The notes beneath the pieces are model-generated. The model was given only the letters and a program-made list of their open reading frames with translations, was not told where the DNA came from and did not search any database. Below are positions 8,536 to 17,290 of a stretch of DNA of 22,075 nucleotides, piece after piece (the first letter of the stretch is position 1; the number at the start of each line of letters is the position of its first letter). The stretch is from Schoenoplectus triqueter (lineage: Eukaryota; Streptophyta; Magnoliopsida; Poales; Cyperaceae). Where the stretch lies: NCBI GenBank assembly GCA_964058805.1, contig CAXKVV010001816.1, positions 1-22,075 on the forward strand, in the 5' to 3' direction. The position numbers were made by a program, and so were the translations under genes.

Positions 8536-8606
8536 GGTCCCACCGAGATTTGAACTCGGGTTACTGGATTCAGAGTCCAATGTCCTGACCACTAGACCAT
8601 GGGACC
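8536..8606 (-). tRNA. tRNA-Gln (anticodon CUG)
   Basis: Read on the minus strand, a full 71-nt cloverleaf forms. The acceptor stem GGTCCCA/TGGGACC pairs perfectly and the D stem GTCT/GGAC has one G-U pair. The anticodon stem TTGGA/TCCAG holds the loop CTCTGAA, giving anticodon CUG. The T arm is CCGAG-TTCAAAT-CTCGG. The internal A box (TGGTCTAGTGG) and B box (AGTTCAAATCT) needed for RNA polymerase III are present. There is no intron and CCA is not encoded, as usual for nuclear genes. It delivers glutamine to CAG codons in cytosolic translation. The intact stems suggest a functional gene. Confidence 0.97.
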
Positions 8607-8697
8607 GTTGGTGATTTCCGGGTGCTATAAATATTCTTATTCAATTGCTGAATTCTATTTTGGACCGAACTACGAACCAATAGTGCATTTAACAGTT

Positions 8698-9000
8698 TGG
8701 AACATTATTTTAAAATATAGTCACATAATCGTATACCAATGCTGTATATATAAAAGTATATATTTATAATATTACGTATTTTTTTAAACTTTTTGTCATA
8801 CATGTTTTTAATAATGGTATAATGTATTTCATATAAATAATTCAAAATTATTTTAATATCTTATTATATATTTTTATTTTATATTAAAATTCTTGAAAAA
8901 TAAATTATTTTTTAAAATATATATCCGCATATATAATTTATATATATATATATATATGCATTATGCAATAGCCAATTATATGTATATTAAAAATCAAACA
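8698..9000. repeat. Dispersed AT-rich repeat, copy 2
   Basis: Diverged same-orientation relative of 1738-2090. It begins ACATTATTTTAAAATATA, passes through ACTTTTTGTCATACATG and a TTTTAATATCTTATTATATA block, and ends with TATATATCCGCATATATA. A (TA)n run at about 8938-8957 lies within it. The family is not recognised. Confidence 0.5.
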
Positions 9001-9586
9001 TTTAAAAAGTTTGATTTGGACGATTCACCGCTAGACTAATCAAATCACGCATTCATGGAGCTATTACTTTTTTTTTTTTAAGAAAAAGAATATCATCCCA
9101 CTATTATCAAGGAAACATTTTTCCTTCTTCGCAAAACTGAAGAAAAAGGGAAGGATTGGGAGCCAATTTACCAATTTGAGGCGGTATATAATAGGATCCA
9201 TCAGGTGCTGGGACATAACTAATTGGTGCATAAGTTTTATACTACTGAAATTGACAAATTGACAATACTTCAAACTAAAATATGCATTTTTTTTCTTCTA
9301 CTGGTAACTAAAACTTCAGTACAGAAAATCCTAAATGGAAAGTTCTAGGAATAAAAATACGGAAGACAGTGCTACCGCCACTTTACCAGTAAAGAAAAAT
9401 AATAATATTTTAAAGACTTTTACTATTTTAAAGACGTCTTAAACTTTGTTTCATATAAAAAGGTCTTTTTAGAAAATCTTAAAAAGTAGTGAAATTTAGT
9501 ATTCTATAAGAATTTGTTATATAGAGTTTATTGAGAACGGATATAATTTTTTTTAATCCACCCATATTTCCATTGGAATAAAAATA
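9001..9586. other. AT-rich intergenic stretch, nothing recognised
   Basis: A minus-strand open frame at 9064-9273 reads through homopolymers and shows no known motif. No RNA gene or repeat end was seen. Confidence 0.5.
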
Positions 9587-9978
9587 TGAGAAGAGATTGG
9601 TTGACAATGGGTTATTTTGACAACTTTGATAATGAACATCTAAATAAATATAAAAAAAAATTAAAAATGAAAACAAAATATATATGTGTTCTTCTACCTT
9701 TAGATTGATAGTCATTCAAAATTTATGCAATTTCATTATCGTTTGGTAGTCCATCAAAGACCATCAAATTTCCATGTAATTTGTAACAGTTTCAATTTAA
9801 CAGTCTTTGATGGACTATCAAACGATAATGAAATTGTATGAAATTTGAATGATCACCAATCTAAAGATAGAAGAACACATCTATAAACTTTTTTTTTATT
9901 TTTAAGATTCTTTATATTTATTTAAAGGTCAATTATCAAAGTTGTCAAAATAATCCATTGTCAATGAATCCCCACTCT
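9587..9978. mobile_element. Hairpin MITE N (same family as M)
   Basis: A 392-bp foldback. The left end TGAGAAGAGATTGGTTGACA pairs with the inverse of the right end (AGAGTGGGGATTCATTGACA), then GGGTTATTTTGACAACTTTG pairs closely with its inverse near 9931-9956. Inner arms CATTATCGTTTGGTAGTCCA and TGGACTATCAAACGATAATG are nearly perfect complements. An exact 7-bp direct repeat AAAAATA flanks it at 9580-9586 and 9979-9985, at the same offset as the candidate TSD of M, but it is low-complexity. Non-coding. Confidence 0.85.
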
Positions 9979-10479
9979 AAAAATATTATACGCTAGCATA
10001 TCTCATTATTTATGCAGGACATACTTATATTATATCGAAATGAAAAATTAGTTACAAGGTAGAAACCATGTAAAAAAAGATAAATGGATTCATAAATATT
10101 GAAATGAAAAATCGATTTTTAGAAAATTTCAAAATCAACACGCACGAATTTCTAAACGACTGAATAGCTCAGAGATATGTTGGAATATTGCAGGGCAAAA
10201 GATGCGAAATTTAAGTCAGCAAACCAGTTCAAAAAGTGACATATCTTTGATATCTTGCTTTGTTCTTATTCACTGTCCATATGAAAGATTCCAACGACTA
10301 TGGCTGTATGGCATCTGACTTTGATCAAGTTGTCGAATTTTCACTGAATTAATACTGAATAACAAATAGATTTCCCTAGAACTAGAATAGCATCAGTTGC
10401 CTTAAATCACTTTTATCACATCACATGTACATGTTTCTCTTTAATTTTTGCTTGAAATCGATGTGTCTCAACTTGTGAT
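9979..10479. other. Intergenic stretch, nothing recognised
   Basis: The part from about 10150 to 10400 is less A+T-rich but has stops in all frames at short intervals and no recognised motif. Confidence 0.45.
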
Positions 10480-10480
10480 G

Positions 10481-10524
<44 letters not shown>
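10480..10524. repeat. Compound microsatellite (TA)n(GA)n at the left end of MITE C
   Basis: A TA run to about 10505, then a GA run to 10524, directly abutting the MITE terminus TGGAGATACCGTGAGC. Confidence 0.95.
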
Positions 10525-10875
10525 TGGAGATACCGTGAGCTTAACTCAAAAAACATATTAAATCATCTCGAAATTTTAATTTATCATTCTCATTAAATTC
10601 TTTATATGAAAATCTCATGGGATGCAAAAATTTGAAGCGTTTTGAGTTTTTTAAGTCACCGTTTTTAATTTTTTAAAATGATGTTCAAGTATTGAATATA
10701 TTATTATTATTTTTAGAGCTGATTTTTAAAAATTAAAAATTGTGACTTAAAAAGCTCAAAACGCTCCAAATTTTTGCATCCCATGAGATTTTCATATAAA
10801 GAATTTAATGAGAATGATAAATTAAAATTTTGAGATGATTTGATATATTTTTTGAGTTAAGCTCACGGTATTCCA
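10525..10875. mobile_element. Hairpin MITE C (GTGAGCTTAACTCAAAA subfamily)
   Basis: A 351-bp element made of two arms of about 150 bp, roughly 94% complementary by my count, around a short loop near 10700. Left TACCGTGAGCTTAACTCAAA pairs with the inverse near 10850, and CTTTATATGAAAATCTCATG near 10600 pairs with its exact inverse near 10785. GA and CT tracts flank it symmetrically. Element K is a more decayed member. The unusually well-kept stem suggests recent insertion. It could give long double-stranded RNA if read through. Confidence 0.88.
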
Positions 10876-10898
10876 CTCTCTCTCTCTATATATATATT
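10876..10898. repeat. Compound microsatellite (CT)n(TA)n at the right end of MITE C
   Basis: Mirror image of 10480-10524: a CT run then a TA run. Confidence 0.92.
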
Positions 10899-11384
10899 TT
10901 GAGAAAATCTTGTGATGACATTGCGTGATGATTGACGAGCACATCCACCTTTTGGAACTTAGTGTAAGGCGACAGTCGAACTAAGCTGGGTTAATTTTTT
11001 TTGTTATTAATTAAATTTAACAGGTTCAAAAATATTTGCAAAAAGTTATTAACTGAAATTTAATTTTGTGTTTTTTCAACTTTAATTAACTTGATTGTCA
11101 AATTATTGCAACATCAATTATCACTATGTATTTTTCTTTAATAATCTAAAGAGCATTTCACTGTTTTTTACCCATTAATGAAAACACTCTCCCCATCAAC
11201 ATGAATGTTGATTGCACGTGCAATGTATGGCATGCCATTGTTATTATTTCTTTATGGTTAAAGTTTCATATCAAATCAGTTGAAGATTTAGTATCTTATG
11301 AGCAGATAATGACCGATTTTTTTTAATACAAAGTATAGTTTTAAATTGCAAGTTGCACCGATTCATGAGTAGATTTTTTAGCAT
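10899..11384. other. Intergenic stretch between MITEs C and D
   Basis: No gene or repeat recognised. A CACGTG core (GCACGTGC) occurs at about 11215-11222, with no gene to regulate nearby. Confidence 0.5.
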
Positions 11385-11400
11385 TATATATATATATATA
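11385..11400. repeat. (TA)n microsatellite at the left end of MITE D
   Basis: A TA run directly before ATTAGGCTATGGTGC, with no GA tract on this side. MITE A likewise lacks one at its matching right end. Confidence 0.9.
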
Positions 11401-11783
11401 ATTAGGCTATGGTGCTTTGCAAAGTACAAAAGTGTTGTGTGCTTTGCGTTCTATTTTTAATTTGAAGTTAAAAATGATCAATTCAAACAGCTCAATCTAA
11501 TCTCCATATCAAAATCTATTAGTAAATTAAATTTTATATTTTTTGGAATTTATTTGCTATTTTTTTGAATAGGGGGAAAACCATCATTTTTGAATGATCA
11601 AGTGATTTTTCTCCTCATCAGAAAAAATAGCAAAAAATTCTAAAATATATAAAATTTGGTTTACTAATAGATTTTTATATGAACATTAGATTGAACGGTT
11701 CAGATCGATTATTTCTGACTTAAAATTAAAAATAGAACGCAAAACACACAACATCTCTGTGCTTTACAAAGCACCATAGTCAG

Positions 11784-11784
<1 letters not shown>
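11401..11784. mobile_element. Hairpin MITE D (GTGCTTTGCAAAGCAC subfamily, inverted relative to A)
   Basis: The left end TTAGGCTATGGTGCTTTGCA and the right end CTTTACAAAGCACCATAGTC are inverses with few changes. Inner arms AATCTAATCTCCATATCAAA near 11490 and its inverse near 11680 pair. The GA/CT tract lies at the right end (AGTCAGACTCTCT), whereas in MITE A it lies at the left, so D is the same element in the other orientation with its asymmetric end conserved. Non-coding. Confidence 0.87.

Positions 11785-11837
<53 letters not shown>
11785..11837. repeat. Compound microsatellite (CT)n(TA)n between MITEs D and E
   Basis: About 28 bp of CT followed by about 25 bp of TA. MITE E starts directly after it. 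Confidence 0.95.
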
Positions 11838-12204
11838 AGAGTTATGCTATTATTAATCGCGAAGTACAAAATACTTTTGTACTTCGCATCGTATCTTCCA
11901 TTTTCGAATTCAAAACACTAATCTGACAGTTCAAAGTGTTCTTCATATTAAAATATATTTGGAGATCAAATTATATATTTTTTAGAATTTTTTTTATTTT
12001 TTAAGGGGATGAAAATGCATTGAGTTTATGATTTTTAATAAAACTGATTTTCTAATCCTAAAAAAATATAAAATTTAGTTTTCAAATATATTTTAATATA
12101 AGAACACTTTGAATGGTCGGATCGATATTTTGAATTTGAAAATGAGAGATACAATATGAAGTACAAAAATATTTTGTACTTCGCGACTAACCGTAGCATA
12201 ACTC
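11838..12204. mobile_element. Hairpin MITE E (GAAGTACAAAA subfamily)
   Basis: Ends AGAGTTATGCT and AGCATAACTCT are exact inverses. Next to each end lies a palindrome with perfect 11-bp arms, GAAGTACAAAA and TTTTGTACTTC, around 3 bases (11861-11885 and 12158-12182). Arms continue with ATTTGGAGATCAAATTAT near 11950 against its relatives near 12065-12100. Element L is a decayed relative. Non-coding. Confidence 0.85.
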
Positions 12205-12217
12205 TCTCTCTATATAT
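12205..12217. repeat. Short (CT)n(TA)n junction between MITEs E and F
   Basis: A brief CT run followed by TATATATA. It joins E and F with no other DNA. Confidence 0.85.
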
Positions 12218-12585
12218 AGAGTTGTGTTATGATGCAGTGGGGCAGTGCATCAGATTCAAATCTCTAATTTTAAATTAGATATAATCAATCTGAACCATTT
12301 AATCTAATATCTATATGAAATACATCAACAAACCAAAATTTATATTTTTTAAATTAGTTTGCTATTTTTTAAGGAGAAAATGACTTGATCTGAGAATTTT
12401 GGTCAGTTCAAATACAATGATTTTCTCTCCATCAAAGAAAAGAGCAAACCAATGACAAAAAATATATATTTGATTTGCTAATATATTTTTGTATGAAGAT
12501 TAGATTAATCATATTTAGTTTGAAATTAGAGATTCGGTCTGATGCACCGGGCCCATAGTGAATTGCGATGCACCATAACACAACT
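12218..12585. mobile_element. Hairpin MITE F (GATGCA subfamily)
   Basis: The left end AGAGTTGTGTTATGATGCA and the right end GATGCACCATAACACAACTCT are inverses. Inner arms include TAATCAATCTGAACCATTTA near 12282 and AGATTAGATTAATCATAT near 12497. The centre carries ATGACTTGATCTGAGAATTT, shared almost exactly with MITE A, which ties the two subfamilies together. Non-coding. Confidence 0.82.
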
Positions 12586-12626
12586 CTCTCTCTCTCTCTA
12601 TATATATATATAGAGAGAGAGAGAGA
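12586..12626. repeat. Compound microsatellite (CT)n(TA)n(GA)n between MITEs F and G
   Basis: A CT run, a TA run and a GA run in succession: the right-end tract of F and the left-end tract of G share one TA core. Confidence 0.95.
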
Positions 12627-12993
12627 TCATGGTGCTTCACGAAGCACAAAATCTCCCTACTTCGCGTCCGTATCTCAAATTTCAAAGTCCAAACGGCTAA
12701 TCCAAACCATTGAACATGATCTTCATATTGAAATATCTTTAGAGATTAATTTTTTTTAATTTTTGCTATTTTTAGATGGGCAGAAAATCACTAGTATTGG
12801 ATGGTATAAAAATCATTAGATCAACAAACTTCGTAGCCATCAAAAAGTAGCAAAATTTTTCAAAAAAAAAAATTGATATCCAAAGATATTTCAATATGAA
12901 GATCTTGTTCAATTCGGTCATTTAGACTTTTAAATTTGAGATATGAACACAAACCACATGAGATTTTATGCTTCGTGAAATATCATAACCCCT
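12627..12993. mobile_element. Hairpin MITE G (GTGCTTCACGAAGCAC subfamily)
   Basis: The left end TCATGGTGCTTCACGAAGCA is matched by ATGCTTCGTGAAATATCATA at the right. Arms carry TCTTCATATTGAAATATCTT near 12720 and AAGATATTTCAATATGAAGA near 12884, which are exact complements. The element is more decayed near its ends than C or D. Non-coding. Confidence 0.85.
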
Positions 12994-13033
12994 TATATAT
13001 ATATATATATATATATACAGAGAGAGAGAGAGA
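12994..13033. repeat. Compound microsatellite (TA)n(GA)n between MITEs G and H
   Basis: A TA run of about 24 bp, then CAGAGAGAGAGAGAGA, joining G directly to H. Confidence 0.94.
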
Positions 13034-13426
13034 TAGGCTAGGGTGCTCCATGGAGCACTAAACCTCTTATGCTTCACGTCCGTATCTCAAATTTGAAAGT
13101 TCAAATGATCGATCCAAAACATTGAAATGATCATCATATTAAAATATCTTTCGAGATCAAATTTTATATTTTTTTTTGAATTTTTTGCTATTTTTTAGAT
13201 GAGCACAAATCACTAGTTTTGGATGGTGCAGAAATGGTTAGATCAACAAACTTTGTACCCATCTAAAAAATAGAAAAAATTCAAAAAAATATAAATTTTG
13301 ATCTCGAAAGATATTTCAATATGAAAATCATGTTAAATGGTTTGGATCCACAAATTGAATTTTAAAATTTGAGTTACTCATGTGAAGCACAAGAGATTTG
13401 GTGCTCCATGAAGCACCCTAACCTAT
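13034..13426. mobile_element. Hairpin MITE H (GTGCTCCATGGAGCAC subfamily)
   Basis: The left end TAGGCTAGGGTGCTCCATGG, containing a perfect 16-bp palindrome at 13043-13058, faces GTGCTCCATGAAGCACCCTA at the right. Arms include ATATTAAAATATCTTTCGAG near 13135 and ATCTCGAAAGATATTTCAAT near 13301. Its arms also resemble those of G, so the two are sister subfamilies that differ in the palindrome core. Non-coding. Confidence 0.87.
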
Positions 13427-13449
13427 CTATATATATCTATATATATATA
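13427..13449. repeat. Imperfect (TA)n tract between MITEs H and I
   Basis: TATATATATCTATATATATA-type sequence joining H to fragment I. Confidence 0.85.
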
Positions 13450-13510
13450 GTAGAATTGGGTCCAATGCACCGCCCCCATGGTGCAATGCGATGCACCATA
13501 AAATAACTGT
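13450..13510. mobile_element. MITE I, end-only fragment related to F
   Basis: About 60 bp that resemble the right end of MITE F: AATGCACC(G)CCCCCATGGTG, then GCGATGCACCATAA, against F's GATGCACCGGGCCCATAGTG and GCGATGCACCATAA. The arms are absent, so this is a solo end or a nearly complete internal deletion. Confidence 0.65.
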
Positions 13511-13530
13511 CATTCTCTCTATGTATATAT
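13511..13530. repeat. Short CT/TA tract between MITEs I and J
   Basis: CATTCTCTCTATG followed by TATATAT. The junction order (CT then TA) is as elsewhere. Confidence 0.7.
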
Positions 13531-13888
13531 AAATTCGGACTATAGTGCTACGCATAACACATATCATCTCCGTATTATGGATTGATTATTCATTTTTAAA
13601 ATTAAAATAACAAATGTAAAACATTCAAAATAATTTTTATATAAATATCTAGTTATAAATAAAATTTTATATATTTTTAGAATTTTCACTATTTTTAGAT
13701 TGTTAGAAAATCACTTGATTTAATTATTATTAGTCATCCAAAAGAAATAGTTTTTGAATTATCTAAAAAATTGTAAAAATATTTTAAAAAATTATTTTGT
13801 ATGGTTGGATCACCATTTGAACTTTTATGGTGAAAAATCAATCTATAGCACAGGTCGATCCATACTATACATAGTACCATAACCCAAC
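13531..13888. mobile_element. Hairpin MITE J (GTGCTATGCATAGCAC subfamily)
   Basis: The left end GGACTATAGTGCTACGCATA and the right end ACTATACATAGTACCATAAC are decayed inverses. The left text follows that of MITE B (ATTATGGATTGATTATTC against CTATGGATCGGTTCTTC), and the central ACTATTTTTAGAT motif is shared. It is the fuller copy of the B subfamily, with both arms present. Non-coding. A minus-strand frame across it encodes microsatellite-derived Arg-Glu repeats and is spurious. Confidence 0.8.
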
Positions 13889-13916
13889 TCTCTCTCTCTC
13901 TCTCTATATATATATA
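13889..13916. repeat. Compound microsatellite (CT)n(TA)n between MITEs J and K
   Basis: A CT run to about 13905, then a TA run, running straight into MITE K. Confidence 0.94.
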
Positions 13917-14304
13917 GTAAAGATAGTGTGAGTTTAAGCTCCTAGAACTAATATAACCCCAAAACATATTTGATTATTTTCTGAATTTTAATTTATGGCT
14001 CTCAATAAATTCTTTATATCAAAATCTTATGGAGTATAAATTTTTTGTTAGTTTTGGAGTTTCTTAATTGCTTGTTTTGGATTTTTTAAAGTAACTAATT
14101 TTCATATTTAAAGATTAATTATGAAACTAAAAAAATATAAAAATATATTTTTGAAACTAAAAAATAATATTTTTTTAATATTCCATAAGATTTTTACATA
14201 AATAATTTATTGAGAGAGAAATTAAAATTTAAAAATGATTAAATATACTTTTGAGTTAAGAGCGCGGATGAACTCCGTGCTCCTAAGTGAACACTAGTTT
14301 TACT
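13917..14304. mobile_element. Hairpin MITE K (decayed member of subfamily C)
   Basis: The left end GTAAAGATAGTGTGAGTTTA pairs loosely with the inverse of the right end CACTAGTTTTACTA. Interior text follows MITE C: AATTTTAATTTATGGCTCTC with ATTCTTTATATCAAAATCTT, against C's AATTTTAATTTATCATTCTC and ATTCTTTATATGAAAATCTC. Stem pairing is much poorer than in C, so K is older. Non-coding. Confidence 0.72.
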
Positions 14305-14321
14305 ACACACACATGTATATA

Positions 14322-14692
14322 TAATTATGATACAATGAGTTGTCAAGTACGGAATATTTTTACACTTCGCGTTATATCTATAATTTCAAAATTTCAAAAG
14401 ACCGATATAACCATTCAATGTGATATCCATATTGAAATATATTTTGGAGACTAAATTTTATATTTTTTGAGGGATAGAAAATGCATTGAGCTTATTATTT
14501 CCAATACTAATCAAGATTTTTTATTCTTCAAAAAAAAAAATAGAAAGAATTTTCAGAAAGAAAAAATTTAGTCTCAAAGTATATTTTAATATGGAAATCT
14601 TTTTGAACAATTGAATCAATATTTTAAATTTAAAAATAAAAATATAATATAAAATATAAAGAATATTTTATACTTTATCTGACATAACTCTA
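14322..14692. mobile_element. Hairpin MITE L (decayed member of subfamily E)
   Basis: The left text AAGTACGGAATATTTTTACA and CACTTCGCG, the inner GAAAATGCATTGAGCTTAT (E has GAAAATGCATTGAGTTTAT), and the right text ATATTTTATACTTTATCTGA with CATAACTCT all follow MITE E. The end palindromes are eroded. It closes the MITE cluster on the right. Confidence 0.72.
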
Positions 14693-16438
14693 TTACTAAT
14701 ATCTGATTTGTGAGCCTATGGGATTTCAACACAAATAGATAATTATCTCTTATAACGGTTTAAGAGTTAGCTATCCAGCATTATAAAAAAAAAAGATGTT
14801 GCAAATTGGATGCCGTTACATCGAATTTATTATGGCATGCTTAAATAACTTACCAAATAAATTTACAATAAAATATTATAATACTTCATATATGATGCTG
14901 GTGGTGAAGTGAAAATTGTTTTTGGTAGGATAGGATCAATCGTATCGTATGCACTACAGAAGTTTTTTAAACATCCATCTTTCAATTCAATATTTACGCA
15001 ACAAAATTATATATAAAATGCTTCAACAATTTTTAAAATGTCCACGTGTCTTAAAAATGAAGATCCTATATATTTTTTTTGTTTAAAGTTACACCGCACT
15101 AATATTAAAATAATAATTAGTGGAGTGACAATATGGCAATTGGGGCTCATAATGTTAGGTTTTATATTCCGACTATTTCGAATGCATGCATCACTAATCA
15201 TTTGGATATTAATTTCTCCATGTTAATATATCGAATTTTATATCATTCATATTCGTGTGCGTGTTTCGAGTCGAAATTTAATTAGACAAGCCAATTATGA
15301 TTATCATCTTGATAAAAAAAATTGTTTGGGATAAAAATTGAGGTTTTTCGAGTTTTAATTTCTGATTCAACTAGTGTGAAAAGTGCGTTCTCAGAAACTT
15401 ACAATGAGTGACAACGTAGATAATTAGTTAACTATTTAATATCCAATCTTAGATACAAAATGATAACAATATATTTGATAAACATATAATTATTGAATTT
15501 TTTATAATTATAATAATTAAAAATTTTGAAAAAAAGTTTTAATTTAATCATGATTTCTTATTTCAATGATGTCTGTTATTAATGTACGGACAAAAAATGT
15601 AATTTTAATTACTTAACTCTAGATTTTATATTTTCTACGAAAATAAAGTATTCAGAATAAAAAAATATCTCATGTATTATTGAAAAAACCAAATTTTCCT
15701 ATTTAAAATGAATCCTAACTTTTTACAATTAAAAAAAGTATAAGCATATATGGCTACTGCAAAAAAAAAATTAAAATATTATAATATATGAATCTAGAGC
15801 ATCTTAATCCTTTCGTAATTATGAACTGTAGAATTAATAATAAAATAAACATCGGTGAAGAAGGGAGTCACTAACTAATTCTACAGTTGAGGGATCGATT
15901 ATTACAAATGAAAAAAGATCAACTTATCAAAAATTTTGTAGACTTTTCATAATACTACCTCAAATTTTAATTTAGCAGTAAAAATAATTTGGATAGAGTT
16001 CATAATTTGGATAACTTTAATCCTTATCTTCATCCGAAAACATTTTACCTTATTGTTATCTTCCTTTATGGAGAAAATATGAAGCAACTATTCAAATTTC
16101 AATTGTGCTTATGCAGATGTGAATCCATGACATCTTGAGGTCCCACAATTTTGTTGTGGAACAGTGCACCTAGAACTATTCTTCAGTCAAAAGTGAAAAA
16201 GAAAAAAAATTCATAAAAAAAAGGAAAAAAAAAAGAAACGAAAAAGGTATATAGCGTCGGTACCTAAAAAATATGGCAACATGCAGTCAGCCACACGCTT
16301 GTAGTTTTAGCCTCCAAAACGACAAAAGTTGCACGTGAAATTCGAAACCGGGAATATTTAGGCCTTATTCGTCAAAAGTAAAATTTATGTACCAAAATTT
16401 GCGAAATAAAGTTATAATTTCAGTCCAAGTTTTCACAT
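14693..16438. other. AT-rich intergenic stretch, no gene seen
   Basis: Open frames around 15007-15226 on both strands are short and unrecognised. A purine-rich run (A/G) lies at about 16190-16250. A small CCACAA/TTGTGG stem lies at about 16143-16159. Nothing else is supported. Confidence 0.5.
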
Positions 16439-17284
16439 TTGGATAAGTTTTATATCCTCATTTCTTTTACCTCCCTTCTTAACTTTCCGAAAGAAACCGA
16501 CTGCATTTTACCATCTCTTTTATTCCGTATATTTATTACAAGAGCATCAAATTCCTATTTTCCTAAAGTTCTTTGTCCTTTTGCCCCGAAAGTAGCACTG
16601 CTAATTGACAATTTTAGAGCGAAATATTTTTTCAGCAAATATCCACAGTTGCAATCAAAACCAGAGAATCCAGCTAGATCCCAGCTTGCCCAACTGGTAT
16701 TAGTGACTGAGATAATGTTACATCAATAGACAATAAGCTTTAAATTCACAGCCGAATATACATCAAGTAATATATATCACTTTTTTGGTACTGGTTTGGA
16801 GTTTAGTTGATGTTTAGGGTAGTAGTTTCGTTAGAATATTTTAGTTTAGTAGTATTTTTATTTTGTTTAGGATATCTTTGCATTTTGTTTTTAACTTGAA
16901 AACGAGAGTAAGTGAAATGAACTTTTCCGAGAAAAGAAGTTTTTTTGCGTTGACCGTCGAATTGAAACTGTCCAAAACAAATCCAAAATTATGTGTTTGG
17001 GATGATCACATTTTTATGATAAAAATAAAATTTTGTAGTATCATGAGATACAGATGAGAAAATATTATTATAAATAATTCTCAAAATTATATAACATTAT
17101 ATTAATTTACAAAATAGTCACATAAATATGTAATAATTTTTTAGAATATTTTATGAGATATAGATATTGAATTTAAGCAGAAGAACTCATGCATAGAGAA
17201 GATACACTTTGGTTAGATTAAAATTATAATAATTAAATATAACCAAAGTAGTTTTGAGATTATACTAATCAAATAGAGATATTT
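16439..17284. other. Intergenic stretch, no gene supported
   Basis: A 96-codon plus-strand frame at 16439-16729 has no recognised motif, no codon or composition signal and no homologue I can name. A short inverted repeat lies at about 17205-17249: ACTTTGGTTA pairs with TAACCAAAGT across about 24 nt. Confidence 0.45.
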
Positions 17285-17290
17285 ATACTC

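Noticed and set aside
11214..11223. G-box-like CACGTG as a promoter element (also near 18244)
   Set aside because: Short motif expected by chance, with no gene downstream in either case.
12568..12759. 63-codon plus-strand frame with Leu-Ser, Tyr-Ile and Arg-Glu runs
   Set aside because: It is a translation of the CT-TA-GA microsatellite and the left arm of MITE G.
13734..13967. 77-codon minus-strand frame
   Set aside because: It crosses MITE J, a CT/TA microsatellite and MITE K.
551..14692. CRISPR-like array of repeated palindromes
   Set aside because: The repeats are MITE ends hundreds of bases apart with paired arms, and the DNA is eukaryotic. There is no regular spacer structure.
16439..16729. 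96-codon plus-strand open frame, the longest not overlapping a repeat
   Set aside because: No motif, signal or recognisable family, and its length is within chance for a window this long. Transcript evidence would be needed to reopen it.
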